DNA of 60,000 nt from Adiantum capillus-veneris (Eukaryota; Streptophyta; Polypodiopsida; Polypodiales; Pteridaceae): NCBI GenBank assembly GCA_014529385.2, contig CM043955.1, forward strand, positions 136,970,108 through 137,030,107. The letters run 5' to 3'. The notes under the pieces were generated by a model. It saw only the letters and a program-made list of their open reading frames with translations, was not told where the DNA came from and ran no database searches. This document shows positions 44,586 to 56,525 of the stretch, piece after piece. Position 1 is the stretch's first letter. Each line of letters starts with the position of its first letter. Position numbers and translations under genes: made by a program.

Positions 44586-47500
44586 TTAATTTTGTACGTC
44601 TTTTATTGCGATGCCCAGGGTCCTGTTCCACTCCTCTGAGTTCCTTTCCTTTCCAATGGCAATGATCGTTACCTTGCTCTCTTGGACTATCTCCGTGAAC
44701 TTAGCTATTTCCCAGGAGTTCTCAACAAAGATTTGATAGTTCCTTGCCTTCCAAATGTGTTTGAAGTAGCAATACCTCACAATTTGTGTAGCAATGAGCA
44801 GTGCATGGATCCCAAACATCTTCCCTCCCAAGAAGAGATCATACTAAAGAATCCTATTTCCAGGTTTTTTGGACCCATTTGCAAATCTTGCATGCCAGAC
44901 CACAAATCGTCGAACATTTCTTGAATAGGTGCGAGAGGTCTTCACAAGAAGTTTCTGCATTGCGAGCATCTATCTGGACCAATTCCCCTGGCAAGGACCT
45001 TCACTCCAGTTGGCATGGCTTCCCATTGCACCTTCCATAAGAAAACCTTCATCCCATGATGCCATTAAGGGTGCCATATGTTCTTCATGGCTATCTCCCA
45101 CCTTGACTCTGGCCAATTTTTACCCCACTGCTTATTGAGCAGGGAGAACCACTCCTGTGATGCCATAAGGGTGATATACATACCCTATACATATCCTTAG
45201 TTTGCGGTGTTAGGAAATGTATGTTCGCATGCCAGTGCCAAGCTTTCCACTCGACCTTGGATTCACATTCTGGTATAGATACCACCTATTGAGCCGTTCT
45301 AGAGCTCTACTGATCAGCAATCTTTCTGACCCACTAAGGCTAAACTCAAATGCTAGTTGATCCATTCTTTTCCAACAACCTCCGATGTAGTCCCACAATT
45401 GGCCTATACATTTAATACCTTTGTTATTAACCTTTCTGGAAACTTCCCTCCAGAAAGGGGTCAGAAGGATGCCTCCAGCCTTAGAGATCCAAGGGGGCCA
45501 TTGAGATATAGAGTTGTGGAAGTACCTTGGTAGCTCTCCCCATTCCAAAGACTCCATTGCTCTATTGCATTTCCGAGTAAGCTCGCATGTCGTACCCCCA
45601 AGTTTCAGGATGGAAGCTGGTGGCCCACTGAGAGGCCACCAGCTTGTCTTGCACCTCTAGTCCTTTCCACTGGCCGCCTTGCAAGCATACTCTGGAGCTA
45701 TCCATCATATCCTTGGTCATAATGGCCCAAGCCTAACCTTGCTTAGTGAGGGCTACCATAAACTTGGCACATAGAGCCTCCGCATGAGTACTAGGGTTAA
45801 GGATCCCAAACCCTCCATAGGTCTTGCAACCGTATCCCATTTCACCCACTGCCAAGGTGCTCCGTCTTTAGTGTCGTTCTTCCACAAAAATCTCTTAACG
45901 GGTCTCAAGAACTCTTTCCAGGTGCATTTAGCTAGCTTAAGCAGTGGACCATTGAAGGCTATATAAGGCAACATAAAAGAATTGATAGCCTTCACTCTGC
46001 TTGGAAAGCGAGAAGCACATACTCCCACATTCGCATCTTAATTATGACTTTCTCCATAACACACAAGAATCTTTGCTTATGAGTAATGTCCACCCCCAAA
46101 GGGACTCCCAGGTTTTGGAATATCTTCCCTTTTGACACTATCTCCCTACTCCACATAGACTGATCAAACGAGTCGCTCTCGAAGAGAGAGATCAATCATG
46201 ATTTTTCAATACTACACTTTGACCCTGAGGCTAAGGAAAATGTTTTCACTGTTTCCATAGCCTTCCTAATAACCTCAGGGAAAGCCTTAAGGAAGAGTAG
46301 GGAATCATCCAAAAAAAGCTTTGCCAGTAGATGGTTGTTAGTAGGTAGAGCCAATCCTTGAATCTCTCCTTTAGCGGCATTGTCTTCCAATAGTGTGACT
46401 AGAGGGTGGGATCCAATGGCAAACAGTAGAGGGGCAAGTGGCCATCCCTATTTAATTGGTCTTTTAATCTCAAAGGCACCCACAATTCTCTCATTGAAGA
46501 GGAGCTCCGATTGGCTACCAGCACCAAGGATGCTGACAGGCTACACATCCATGGCCCAAAGCCTCATGACTTCATGACATCTTCAATAAACGATCATGTT
46601 ATCCTATTGTACGCTTTATCAAGATCCAACTGAAGCAAGATACACTCTTGCTTAGTGAAAGCGGCATATTCAATGCTAACCATTGCTACCAAAATGTTGT
46701 CATAAATTGACCTTTCCTTTGTGAATCCATGTTGGTGGCAGGTGAGGACTTTATTGAGGAGGGGGGAGAGCTTGAGGGCGACAGTTTTGGCGATAATTTT
46801 ATATGCAACAAACATCATTGTTATGGGGAACCAATGCTTTAGTTGGGAGTAGTATACATATTTGGGGATAGGCTTAATGATTCCTCTTTTGATGCTTAAA
46901 TCCATGACCCCATCAACAAGGTCTTGGTTAGCCATTCTCGTGATGGGAGGCTTAAGATCATCCCAAAATTCCAAGAAGAACTCAATAGTCAACCCATCCC
47001 ATAGGGGACATCTCTCTGCCCAGAGCATGCAGTGCAAGGAAGCATAAATCCTCGGTGAATGCCTTCTCCAGGAGCTTGGATTTAGAGTGGGATACTGCTC
47101 TTTTAACGCTCCCAAGGAGAGTCGATCTGGCATCATCTATCACAGGGGAGCACGTCTCGAGCTGGCCTATGATCTGTTTGCAGGTGGTCAAGAAAGCCAT
47201 TTCATCAAGATTTCAATATCATTTCCATCTGCATTTGTGAGCGAGTAGACCAGGCTTTGCTTTTAGGGCCCTAAAGAAGTGTGTATGGTTAACCTCCTCC
47301 GACCGGAGGAAGGTTTCTCTCGAAAGGATTCTGGATTTTCTGAACTCCTCTAGTTGGAGTTCGATTAATTTTGCTTTAGTCTCTAACCATATTTTGTGCT
47401 CTACTTTTGAAGTTAAGCCTACTTGTTTTTATATGGTTAAGATCCCAACTTCGTCAGTGAGTTGATAGAACCGTTGGTTTTTCTTTCTTTTAGGACCTGC

Positions 47501-47660
47501 ATTTTTAATGGTTTTTTGCATACTCTTGGCAAAGATATCAGAGGCCCTATGGCTTTTAGAGTCCACATATTTCTAAAGCTTCTTAAGAGTTTTGAGGGCC
47601 AAGCTTATGAAGAGAGGGTCTTTGACTAGGTGGGCATGTGATACTATGGTTAATATACTA
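44586..47660 (-). pseudogene. L1-like LINE ORF2: reverse transcriptase, broken
   Basis: Minus-strand ORF2 remnant, 5' end at high coordinate. Linker: FRKSRILSRETFLRSEEVNH then THFFRALKAK (about 47,260-47,350). RT fingers and palm (47,136-46,594): DGLTIEFFLEFWDDLK, IKPIPK, YKIIAKTVALKLSPLLNKVL, HQHGFTKERSIYDNILVAMV and LLQLDLDKAYNRI. Then WPLAPLLFAIG near 46,430 and LFLDDSLLFL at about 46,290-46,320, the catalytic DD box (F-x-DD form). C-terminal region: FQNLGVPLGVDITHKQRF (46,100) and RFLWKNDTKDGAPWQWVKWD (45,870-45,900). Stops and frameshifts occur throughout. Its position and order show it is a different copy from the ORF1/endonuclease piece at 39.7-42.1 kb. Confidence 0.9.
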
Positions 47661-48130
47661 GTGTCACTTTCTATTTTTCTCTCTCACAAACAAGCCTCTT
47701 ATTATGAAATTTTCTCGATAGCCTTATGTAAGCCATAGTGAGTTTTTACCCTTTTTTTTTTCTCCCTCGTATAAATTATTAAAGTTTTCGAACATAATTA
47801 AAGGAAAAGCTCTATGGCAAAGCACTCTTATAAAAGACTTTTGCTTTAAGGGGGACTTCAATTTTTATAAAATTAACAAGTAACTTTTCTATAACAACTA
47901 TACCTTGAGAAAAGTCTACTACAAAGTTCCGATCACTAAGCATCAAAATTCACCACTCAATTTACCATGGAGTGCAAATGGCGGAGTTAGTGTGTGGCGA
48001 AGGTGGCAACTACATGCCACAACACTATCTAACGCGGATATTGAATGAAGTGGGGGCTGTGGGATCGACAAATGGGGACTCCTTGCGTGGATCTCGAGGA
48101 GGATAGATGATTAAGAAAAAAGTCAATGCA
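47661..48130. other. No gene recognised
   Basis: AT-rich to mixed sequence. The part at about 48,040-48,130 may belong to the body of the SINE-like element whose head is at 48,131-48,230. Confidence 0.4.
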
Positions 48131-48230
48131 TTGATCCATGACCCCCGATCTTAGGAACTCGACCTGAGATCTCCTCATTGGTAGCCCAACGCCCTAACCA
48201 TGTGTCTATGTAGGTTGCTTGTCCCAAAGC
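48131..48230 (-). mobile_element. tRNA-derived SINE-like head
   Basis: On the minus strand GGTTAGGGCGTTGGGCTACC, then AATGAGGAGATCTCA and GGTCGAGTTCC follow each other. The order and spacing resemble a tRNA D-loop, anticodon arm and T-arm (B box GGTTCGANTCC, here with one base missing). No acceptor stem closes on the 5' side, so it is not a working tRNA gene; plant SINEs often begin this way. The extent of the body is not defined. Confidence 0.45.
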
Positions 48231-48442
48231 AAAGCCACTCTATCATAAACTGAACTCGGACAGGGGCAAAAGTAAACAAGGGCTAAACATAGTCAAAATT
48301 TTTCTTCATTAGAAAGCCATCATTTTCAATAAGCAAGAGCTCACGCAACCGGTCTAGGATGGGTCTCGCTCGCTCTTACCAACAGGCCAATCTTGTATAG
48401 TTTCTCAAGCTCACTCATTTGAGTATGTGTATACGTACTTAA

Positions 48443-48701
48443 GTGTGTGTGTGTGTGTGTGTGTGCGTGTGTGTGTATACACGCATGTATATATTTATCT
48501 TTATACATCTCCCCACGACACACATCACATTCTTTGTGTCTATCCCACATCACATTCTTTGTGTCTATCCCTTGTTATCCCTCACCACCACCACCCCTCC
48601 CTCCCCCCCCCCCCCCCCCCCTCTCCCCTCTCTCTCTCTCTCTCAATGGAGGGAGTGGCCTCTGTAGAGAGAAAAAGAGAGAGCGAGAGATCTAGAAGGA
48701 G

Positions 48702-48747
<46 letters not shown>

Positions 48748-48784
48748 GAGTGGCCTCTGTAGAGAGAAAAAGAGATCTAGCAGG

Positions 48785-48837
<53 letters not shown>

Positions 48838-48854
48838 GTAGGAGGGTGTCTCCC

Positions 48855-48887
<33 letters not shown>

Positions 48888-48901
48888 TCTCTCTCTCTCT
48901 C
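48443..48901. repeat. Dense microsatellite cluster: (GT)n, poly-C, (CT)n in several blocks
   Basis: (GT)n 48,443-48,476; a 25-bp tandem pair at 48,521-48,570 (CACATCACATTCTTTGTGTC unit start); C19 at 48,603-48,621; (CT)n at about 48,628-48,645, 48,706-48,743 and 48,791-48,837; C30 at 48,856-48,885, followed by more (CT)n. The CT blocks are joined by copies of GAGTGGCCTCTGTAGAGAGA plus AAAAGAG, so a ~100-bp unit was itself duplicated. Confidence 0.97.
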
Positions 48902-49061
48902 TTTAGCTAGTTACTTTGAATTTCAATCGGCGCAAGGTTAAGCGCTAAGACACTCTTTTCCCAAAAACTACATGCTAGTGGGAGAGAATAATAGTGGAAC
49001 AATGACTCTTGCACTATGTAATATTGAGTTAACGTATCATATGGAGAGTGTTCCCTTGCTC

Positions 49062-49103
49062 GTGTGTGTGTGTGTGTGTGAGAGAGAGAGACAGAGAGAG
49101 AGA
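49062..49103. repeat. (GT)n-(GA)n microsatellite
   Basis: About ten GT units pass directly into an imperfect GA tract. Confidence 0.96.
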
Positions 49104-49658
49104 CTCTTCTACCTAGTATCCCTTTATGAGCTAAAGTTTCATTAGCCTCAATTTTCAAGGTTAAAAATGATTTTTGTAGTTATACATATATGTAAATACC
49201 ATTGATTTTAGCATAAGCTCTATTGATTTTCATAGTCAAGAAAATGGATTTTGTCCGAGTATTGATATGGAATTGCCATAGCCCACCCACCCTGTCTCTC
49301 TTTTTTCTTTGGGTAACACATAGTGTAGAGTATAGAGCATTTGTCCCTATTTACCCGCATCATGTCCTCTACGATTACATTTCTTGTGTATGCATTTAAA
49401 CTTGGGAATGTGTTGTTAACTTTTGTCCACACATTGAATGGCTTTCCAACGATGGGTTGGGTGTAGGGTTCTTGAATTCTCACTTAAGGTAGGGAGTCAA
49501 TTTGGCATGCAACAAAAGTGGAATCCATAGTTTCTTTAGTCTCCCTATGTCATATGACTCGCTACCGCGCCAAGGGGGGAGGAGACACCCACCTGCTAAT
49601 GAGATGTGAGGGGACGATGGACACTCACAGTGAATACAGGAAAGAAATCCCTAGCAAA

Positions 49659-49706
<48 letters not shown>

Positions 49707-49820
49707 TTGCCCAAGGAGTATCTAGAATCTTGGTGCAACCAGTAAGGAGACAAAAGCGACAGCCACTAGAGTGTCAATGTAGGCAAAAAAAATATAATTA
49801 AGAGGGTCTCCAATGCTTTT
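49104..49820. other. No gene recognised; (GA)n at 49,662-49,702
   Basis: Only short frames. A (GA)20 tract lies at 49,662-49,702, about 120 bp upstream of the first readable part of the plus-strand non-LTR RT. Confidence 0.5.
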
Positions 49821-51370
49821 GTGCAGAGAAGGTACATGAGACAAAATTGTTCTTGTGTCGAAGAATGCTTTGCCATAAAGCATGTCCATGGTATCAACAA
49901 AGATAGATCACACAAAATGTGGTTTGATAAAGAATGTCAAGATGCTCGAAAGTCCTTGATAAAGCTTGATGCAACTATGGACAAAGAAAACTATCAAAGT
50001 CATTGCCCAAGAAAAGGCACATAGATATGGAAGATTTTGGAGAAACTTGAGGGGTAAGCGGATTGAGAATTTGGTAACTTGAGTTTTATGGATATGTACA
50101 CACATTGTACGCAGTTATATGAGCAACTAAATGCTGAAAAATGCCATTATATTGTTCACTCCCATGTATCCCATCTTTTTTTTACTATTGAGGATGTATG
50201 CGGTGAGCTTGAAAAGTTGGTCACTCGCAAAGTGGGAGATCTTCAAGGTATCTAGCCAGAGATGATTAAAGGGACGGGAGATTTTATACATGAGTGGATG
50301 TGTGATAGTTCGACCTTGCACTTCAACATAGTATGCCTTATGATTGGAGTACTAATTGGGTCAAGCCATTACATAAAGGAGGAGATGTAAATAATGTAAA
50401 CAACTACCGGACTATAATGATTGGGTCTCTTATGGCAAAGTTGTTTGGGTGTATAATGGAGATGAAATTGAGTGATTGGGCTAAACAGAATGACAAGCGT
50501 ACAAAAGGACAAGCGGGTTTTTATCGATGCCATAGCACCATTGATCATCTTCTCGCTCTTTGAGTTCTCATGGAGGAAAGTCGGTTGAAAGACAAGCGAT
50601 TGTATTGTTGTTTTGTGGACTTTAAGAAAGCCTTTGATATAATCCCACATAACAATTTGTGGAGAAGGATGGAAGAACTCCAAGTGCCAAGTGAGTTTAT
50701 GCTTGCGGTATCTTGAATCTATGAGAAGGTGATATGTCAATTGCGCATGGGAAGATGAATTTCAAAAGAAATTGCAAGCACTATTGGGGTTAAACAAGAA
50801 TGTCCGTTGTCACCAACTCTTTATGCAAGAAGAAGACATTGAAGAGGTCCATATTTGCAATGCGATAGTCATGCTTTTGATGTATGTGGATGATGTAGTG
50901 CTTCTAGCACACATTTTAGAAGATGCACAAAAGCTTATGGTTGTCTTTGAGAACTTTTTCTTGCATAGTGGGCTGATTGTGAATGAATCCAAAACAAAGG
51001 TTATACTTGTGAAAACCAACCATAAGGAGTAGCCATGCATTGTGTACAATAATGAGACACTTGAAGTTGTTGTTGAGAGCTTTAAGTACCTTGGCCTTGA
51101 TGTTCTTGCCAATCACAAGTGGAATGAATGTGCTATGCATCGTTTGGAAGTGGAAAAGAGAGCATACTATGCATTTGAGAACATGTGTAATGCGAGAAAC
51201 ATCAAGTGTTGGGTTCTCAAGAAGTATCGTTTTTGACACATCGGTGACACAAGTTCTTCTTTATGGAGTTGGAGTGTGGGGTGGGAGCATCTCAAAGTCT
51301 ACTTGGAAAGAGTTTGAGAATGTCCCAAAGCATTTTCTTACAATCTTTCTCCAAGTTAAGACACAAACAC
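49821..51370 (+). pseudogene. Non-LTR retrotransposon RT (third LINE), 3'-truncated
   Basis: Plus-strand RT remnant of a different non-LTR family from the two L1-like copies. Pre-RT linker: KMWFDKECQDARKSL (49,917). Palm motifs: WVKPLHKGGDVNNVNNYRTI (50,348-50,410), QAGFYRCHSTIDHLLAL, then past a stop CCFVDFKKAFDIIPHNNLW (about 50,608-50,665), GVKQECPLSPTLY (50,788-50,826) and MLMYVDDVVLLA (50,873-50,908) with the catalytic DD. Downstream: FKYLGLDVLANHKWNECAMH and VTQVLLYGVGVWGG. Stops and frameshifts are present. The reading ends at 51,370 where the LTR begins, so the LTR element inserted into it. The closest relatives are not determined here. Confidence 0.9.
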
Positions 51371-54293
51371 TGTTGGGGTAAAGGCGCTGCGCCTTTGTCC
51401 GGGGCCGAAAGTTCGGTGTCTGGCCACCCGTCCATGTGTGAACATACCCTTAAAGAATAAGGATCTCCTCACTCATTACTTCCAAAGGTTGCTCGACCCA
51501 CACAGTTTCGTGCTCCCCTTCCCCGCACGCACCGCACCGTGCACGCATGCATCCGTGCACACGTGCACTCACAAGTTGTATTAGAGCTATGGGAGCAAAC
51601 CGCACGTGCCACTGCTGTTCAACGATCGACTCAGAAGCGACGGAGCTCCTCGACTATGGTGAAGCTCAAAGCTCGTAGTTGAGCTTGGCGGTGGTAGCAG
51701 ATCCAACACGGATCGGAGCTTGATTGAGGGAGATCGGGCGCATCTCGACCCCTGACGCACACAACCCCTCTTGGCTTGGAGAGTGATTCCGAGGATTTCT
51801 CAGGGAACCGGAGCAAGAAAGAAGTGAGATCTGCAGGAACAGAGGCTTCTTGGAAAAGCTTGAATTTGGGGGCAATTGTGCAGGTACTCGGCAAACTCTG
51901 TAGGAGCATCAAATGCAAGAAATCCGGGCAAAGCAAGCATTTTGGAGAGCTTGTGTGCAAGAGATGCAAAAGTGCATAGAATTGGGAGCAGCTTGGAGAA
52001 TTGGCAGCCTTGAAGGCTCTACAACTTTTGAAATCATTGGGACAACTTGTGAGTCGGACACTCTCAGGCAAGACAGAGTCGTCAGAACGCGGCAATGAGG
52101 CCTTGAGCAAAGTAGGGAAGGACATTGCACAATAGGGGAGTTGAGCAGTGCAATTCTTCGGGCCTCTGCACAATTGCAGAGAACTCAAGCAGCATTAGGA
52201 ATTTGAAGCGGGCAGATCCGTGCTTTTGCGTAAAGAGCTTGGAAGAGAGAGAGAGAGAGAGAGAGAGATCTTGATAAAGCTTTGGGGGGCGGGGGGGCGG
52301 GGGAAGCAATCGATGCTCGTCAGAGTCTGCAGGTTTAGCATTGTGCTGGACAGCAGACAAACAAACCCGTCAGTGCTGAGTGAACCAAAAAAAATATCAA
52401 ATTTTTGTATTTTGATCATGCACCTAATGTGTGCAAGGGCCCGTTCCCACGGAGCCCTTGACACCTCGACTCCCCGCCCCGCTCTCGCACACCCAGGCAG
52501 CTTGAGAGCGAAAGAGAGCAAGCATGAGAGATCGAGATAGAGAGAGATCCTCTCATCGCCAAAGGGAATGGGAGAGTGTGGGTGATTGCAGAGTTTTGGA
52601 AAGATCATCATCGGCACGAGAGCAGCGAGAGAGAGAGCACCTTCTTCTCGACAATTCGCCTTGGCTCAGCATTGGTGATTCGGAGTGGCTCTCGACATAT
52701 CGGAGAGCTATGACATCACGATTGAGAGAGTTTCTCTTAGACAATTTTGGCATTCCTCGGCATCGGAGACTCTCGTCCGGCGGGAAGCGGTCTTCACATC
52801 AATTTTTTATAGTGATTTGGCAGCTCGTTTTTGGCGACACGCTTTACATCATCGACTCTCGATGATTTTCCTCTACGACTTGGCATTGATGACTCAACAC
52901 CGGCTTGGAGCATTGACGGCACTGTGCATCAATTTTTACATCGAACATGCGGCTATTCAGCTAGCGTACTTCCCCCCGACAGTGGAAGACGACATCGATG
53001 ATGATTTCTCTAGTTTTCTTCTTCAACGGCCACACACACCACCACATATAGCTCTGACGACCCATTTCGGAGCAGGTCTTTTCCTCGAGCGCACTTGGCT
53101 CTTGGACGGCATTTTTGATTGACGTGTTTATCAATCGATAAGGTAGTGTGTGCCAGTTTCACAACATTTTTCTTACAAATAGCACAGCCGTTCCAGTGTG
53201 GATTATATGACACATGTAGTGCTCATGTGCGATTAAGTGGAGCATTCCAAAGAGCTTTTGGCACGGTCTTGTGCAGTTTCATACTATGTATGCATTATGC
53301 AGACACAATTTGAGCTAGCCATAGCTCGCAGGTAGCAAGTTCGTAGGTTTACAAGTGTTTTTGGACAGGTATACATCCATAGAGTCACTCGGTCAGGAGT
53401 GAGCTATTTTGCCAGGGTTTTTCGCAGTGCTATATATGCCATTTGTGGATTTTGCTACGGAGACACTAAGTGTCTATTTTCATGCGTATTTGGTAAGATT
53501 TTTGAGTTTTTGCTCAGTTTTCAGGGGAACCTCTACTATATTTTTCCCAGATTCTCTCCATGGTTTATGCTTATTCGCAGCTTACTCTCTGATGGTTTAG
53601 TGGTCAAATTTATTCCCACTTTGGCAGTTATATGCAGTTTTTCGGCTTGCGGTTTGCGTTGAGTTTTGACTCATTTTGCAAAGAAAATTATGTTCGTCTT
53701 TTCTCCTCGTCTTCTCGCCATAAAAGTTTGCAGTGTTATGCCATCTTGTATAGTGGTCGATATATTCCCACTTTGACAGTGGTCAATTGTTTACTCTCAC
53801 TTTGATAGGTTTTGTTAGCTTGGACACATCTTGGTGTTCTTGTATCCACTCTCGTAGGAGTGAGGTTAGTGTACGCTTGTGTGGCTACAGACTTTGCCAG
53901 TTACACGTTTCATAGGTTTATGCTGATTTTTGCAGGCAATTTCTCTTGTGGGATACGTTTTGAGCTAGTTGCTCTCTACTTGCGTATATGGTTATGCTCT
54001 TTACACTCGGTTGAGCAGTTTGTCCCAATTTATGCTTGCAGATAGCAAATTGTAAATTTGTTTTACGTATATTGTGCGCATCTGTCACACGTGTCAAAGT
54101 AAGGGACTTGTCGTACACTATGTGCGATCTACAAATGGCTGCAAGCACACAACCAGATTAATCTAGCAAGCTCAAGAGAGCAAGGGTGTGTCACTCACCG
54201 CCCTACGCTCACCTTCGTGGAGGATTCCTTGCCGCGAAGAAGAGGGAGATACCACCGTGCCGCGCTCAACCGCCGTGCCGTCGCAATGCTCGA

Positions 54294-54347
<54 letters not shown>

Positions 54348-54628
54348 GCATACACACACACACACACACACACACAAGGAGATGAAGAAGAAGATGGACA
54401 TGGAGCAAGAGCACTCTTCAATTGCACAAATGAGAGAATGAGTGATTTTTAGGTTTAGTGACTTTTCTATGAGCTCGCCCATTCACACTTGGACGCCCAT
54501 GCTTAGCCAACTAACCCTTGAATGTTCCAGTTAGAGTGCACCTCTCATCGACGATCATTCTTACCCTTTTCCTATTGGACCGACAAGCCCGACTCATGAC
54601 TACTAGAAGTGGACGCCGGTGGTTAACA
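51371..54628 (-). mobile_element. Long (~3.26-kb) 3' LTR of element D
   Basis: On the minus strand this starts at 54,628 with TGTTAACC after a purine tract and ends at 51,371 with CCCCAACA, giving TGTT...AACA termini. The sequence beyond 51,371 is LINE RT, with no primer-site-like sequence, so it is the 3' LTR of an element whose inside extends to the right. The related end at 39,478 supports the 51,371 boundary. No gene is credible within; frames such as 51,631-52,188 (minus, 185 codons) lack recognisable motifs. It contains (GA)n at 52,244-52,267, (TC)n at 54,296-54,345 and (CA)n at 54,350-54,376. The length could include a nested insertion. Confidence 0.6.
54296..54376. repeat. (TC)n-(CA)n compound microsatellite
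   Basis: (TC)n about 25 units, a short GCATA interruption, then (CA)n about 13 units. Confidence 0.97.
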
Positions 54629-54630
54629 TG

Positions 54631-54641
54631 CCCCCCTTCCT
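54631..54641 (-). other. Polypurine tract of element D
   Basis: On the minus strand AGGAAGGGGGG is followed by CA and TGTTAACC. The preceding bases (TTCCGAGGACGGAATCCATA) resemble the usual approach to a Ty3/copia 3' LTR. Confidence 0.65.
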
Positions 54642-56497
54642 GATATGGATTCCGTCCTCGGAATATAACAGTGCAACATCAGGATCCACGATAGGAGTAC
54701 CTGTAGAGCAGAAGAAAAACAACATTGTGAAAGCTCAAAGGCAGCATGTGCAGGCGTGCAATAAGTGAGATGCATACATGATATTTTAGGAAATGCAAAA
54801 AAAATTCATGAATTGTAACATTGCCAACTAGAACAAGCGTAGTACTTGAATAAAATGCGATCGATTTAAGGTCTATTAGGGTTGACTCTAATAGAAGTAC
54901 ACAAGAGCTAGGGCTAAAGTAAGTACTAGATTGACCAACGTTAATTAAAAAATATCGACTAAAGAATAGTTAACCCTAGGAATGCTCGTCGGAGTCTAAA
55001 GACTAGTGATCTTATCATTATTACCACTTAAGTGTGATCAACATAAAATACAAGGAAGTTTGTGTTATTTGCTTTCTCTTTTCTCTCTCTTTTTTGTTGT
55101 TGTTGTTGTTGTTATTGTTGTCGTCATAGTTGCTACAAGTAGCTGGGGGACTAGAGGTCTCAAATACCAGTAGAGCTGGGAAACTCAAGGTCTCAAATAC
55201 CATCTTGAGCATAAACTAGCCGGAAGACTCGAGGTCTCAAATACCAGCTTAACACGTGGACTTCCACAACACAAGTCACACTTAGGTGGAATAAGCTAGA
55301 GAGAACTATATCCTCATAGCTTAAAACATTACTAAAGTTACTACAATTAATATACTATTTAGGAATTAAAGTCAGCAATTAAGTGGCCTAGTTAAGCCTA
55401 AGGTCCTGATACCTACTTAAAGCCAACTAATAGACAAACTCAAATAGAAGAACAAGGTACTAGAAGCTTGAAAAAATTATAGCATCTAAATTGGCAACGT
55501 CACAACTTCATAAATTTTATGCATTGTTAGAAACTCACGTGACAAGATGCAAACATGTAACTATGGAAAGCATAGATAAAAGGAAGTAGTACACCTGATA
55601 TAATGGAGAACATCCGTTGTAGCATGTAAACATCCATTGTCGTTGTCCTTGAAAGGCATCCTTATGTAGTCACAAACTGCACAATAGTCACCACCAAACA
55701 TCCGCCTTCTAGAGGCACATCAGTGGGAAAAAAGAACTTTGCTAATCACTAACCTTTAAAATAGAAACACTCATATCGTACTAATCCTACCTCACTTCCA
55801 TCACTCGAGTGATGAGGATCAAAGTAAGTGGAGGTTGGAGAGCTCGATCGGTAGCTCTAAGGCTAAACCGCCATCCTCATCATCAAGGAAGGTGTAATTC
55901 TCTTCGGTAAGGCCATGCGTCTCGTATGTCCAATCACCATTATCATCCTTGTCCTCTTCCGTGCAGAATAATATTGAGAATGTCAGAGACATGCATACTC
56001 AGCCTGGGCAAAAGGGTAAACTTGGGCAATTGGGCAAACTTCCTGGATAGAATAGGGATCCGTCGTAGTCAAGAGGCGGACCAGCCACTCTAACTCCTCA
56101 ACATTACTCTCACAAGCGAGTGTTTCAATTGAATCCCATTCAGAGGAATATGAGGATAACATAAATGCATTACTTGGGACAGGTAAAAAGAATATTCGTA
56201 AGAATTAGCCATATATGTGAACACAAATAGAGGATGGTTAGGTGTTTGATGACATAGGTTTCTGTTTTAGTGTAGCTGATGTGACATGTGTAGGTCTAGG
56301 TCAATGCTTTTGAATAGTATTGTGCACACTCGTTTGCTAATTGCTCTTGCTCTTTACTATTTTTTTTCTTTTGGTTTAAACTAGGGTGGTTAGTTACTAT
56401 AATTCTATATATTAACAATCCCTAAAATTGGAAAGCTTAAGGGTCAGGGAAAGAAGGGTAAGAGGGAAATAATTTAATAGGCTGACGTGAATGAACA
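54642..56497. other. No gene recognised; probable LTR of element C and end of element D
   Basis: A minus-strand LTR should start at 56,497 with TGTTCATTCACG, directly after a purine tract. Its other end was not found, and the boundary with the inside of element D is not resolved. A triple short repeat lies at 55,149-55,246. Confidence 0.4.
55149..55246. repeat. Three copies of a ~22-bp motif
   Basis: AGGTCTCAAATACCA occurs at about 55,154, 55,188 and 55,231, each preceded by a variant of ACT(C/A)(G/A). The spacing is irregular (34 and 43 bp). Each copy holds GGTCTC. Confidence 0.9.
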
Positions 56498-56512
56498 CTC
56501 CCTCCTTCCTTG
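56498..56512 (-). other. Polypurine tract of element C
   Basis: On the minus strand CAAGGAAGGAGGGAG stands directly before TGTTCATTCACG, very like the main element's tract before TGTTTGG. It lies only ~14 bp past the end of the pol tail, so element C lacks ORF3 at this point. Confidence 0.75.
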
Positions 56513-56525
56513 GGTAGATCATACT

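Noticed and set aside
48131-48230. Functional tRNA gene on the minus strand
   Set aside because: The acceptor stem does not pair and the B box lacks a base.
51631-52188. 185-codon minus-strand open frame
   Set aside because: No motif recognised, rich in S, L, P and C in an arbitrary way, lies inside an LTR and overlaps frames on the other strand. Probably chance.
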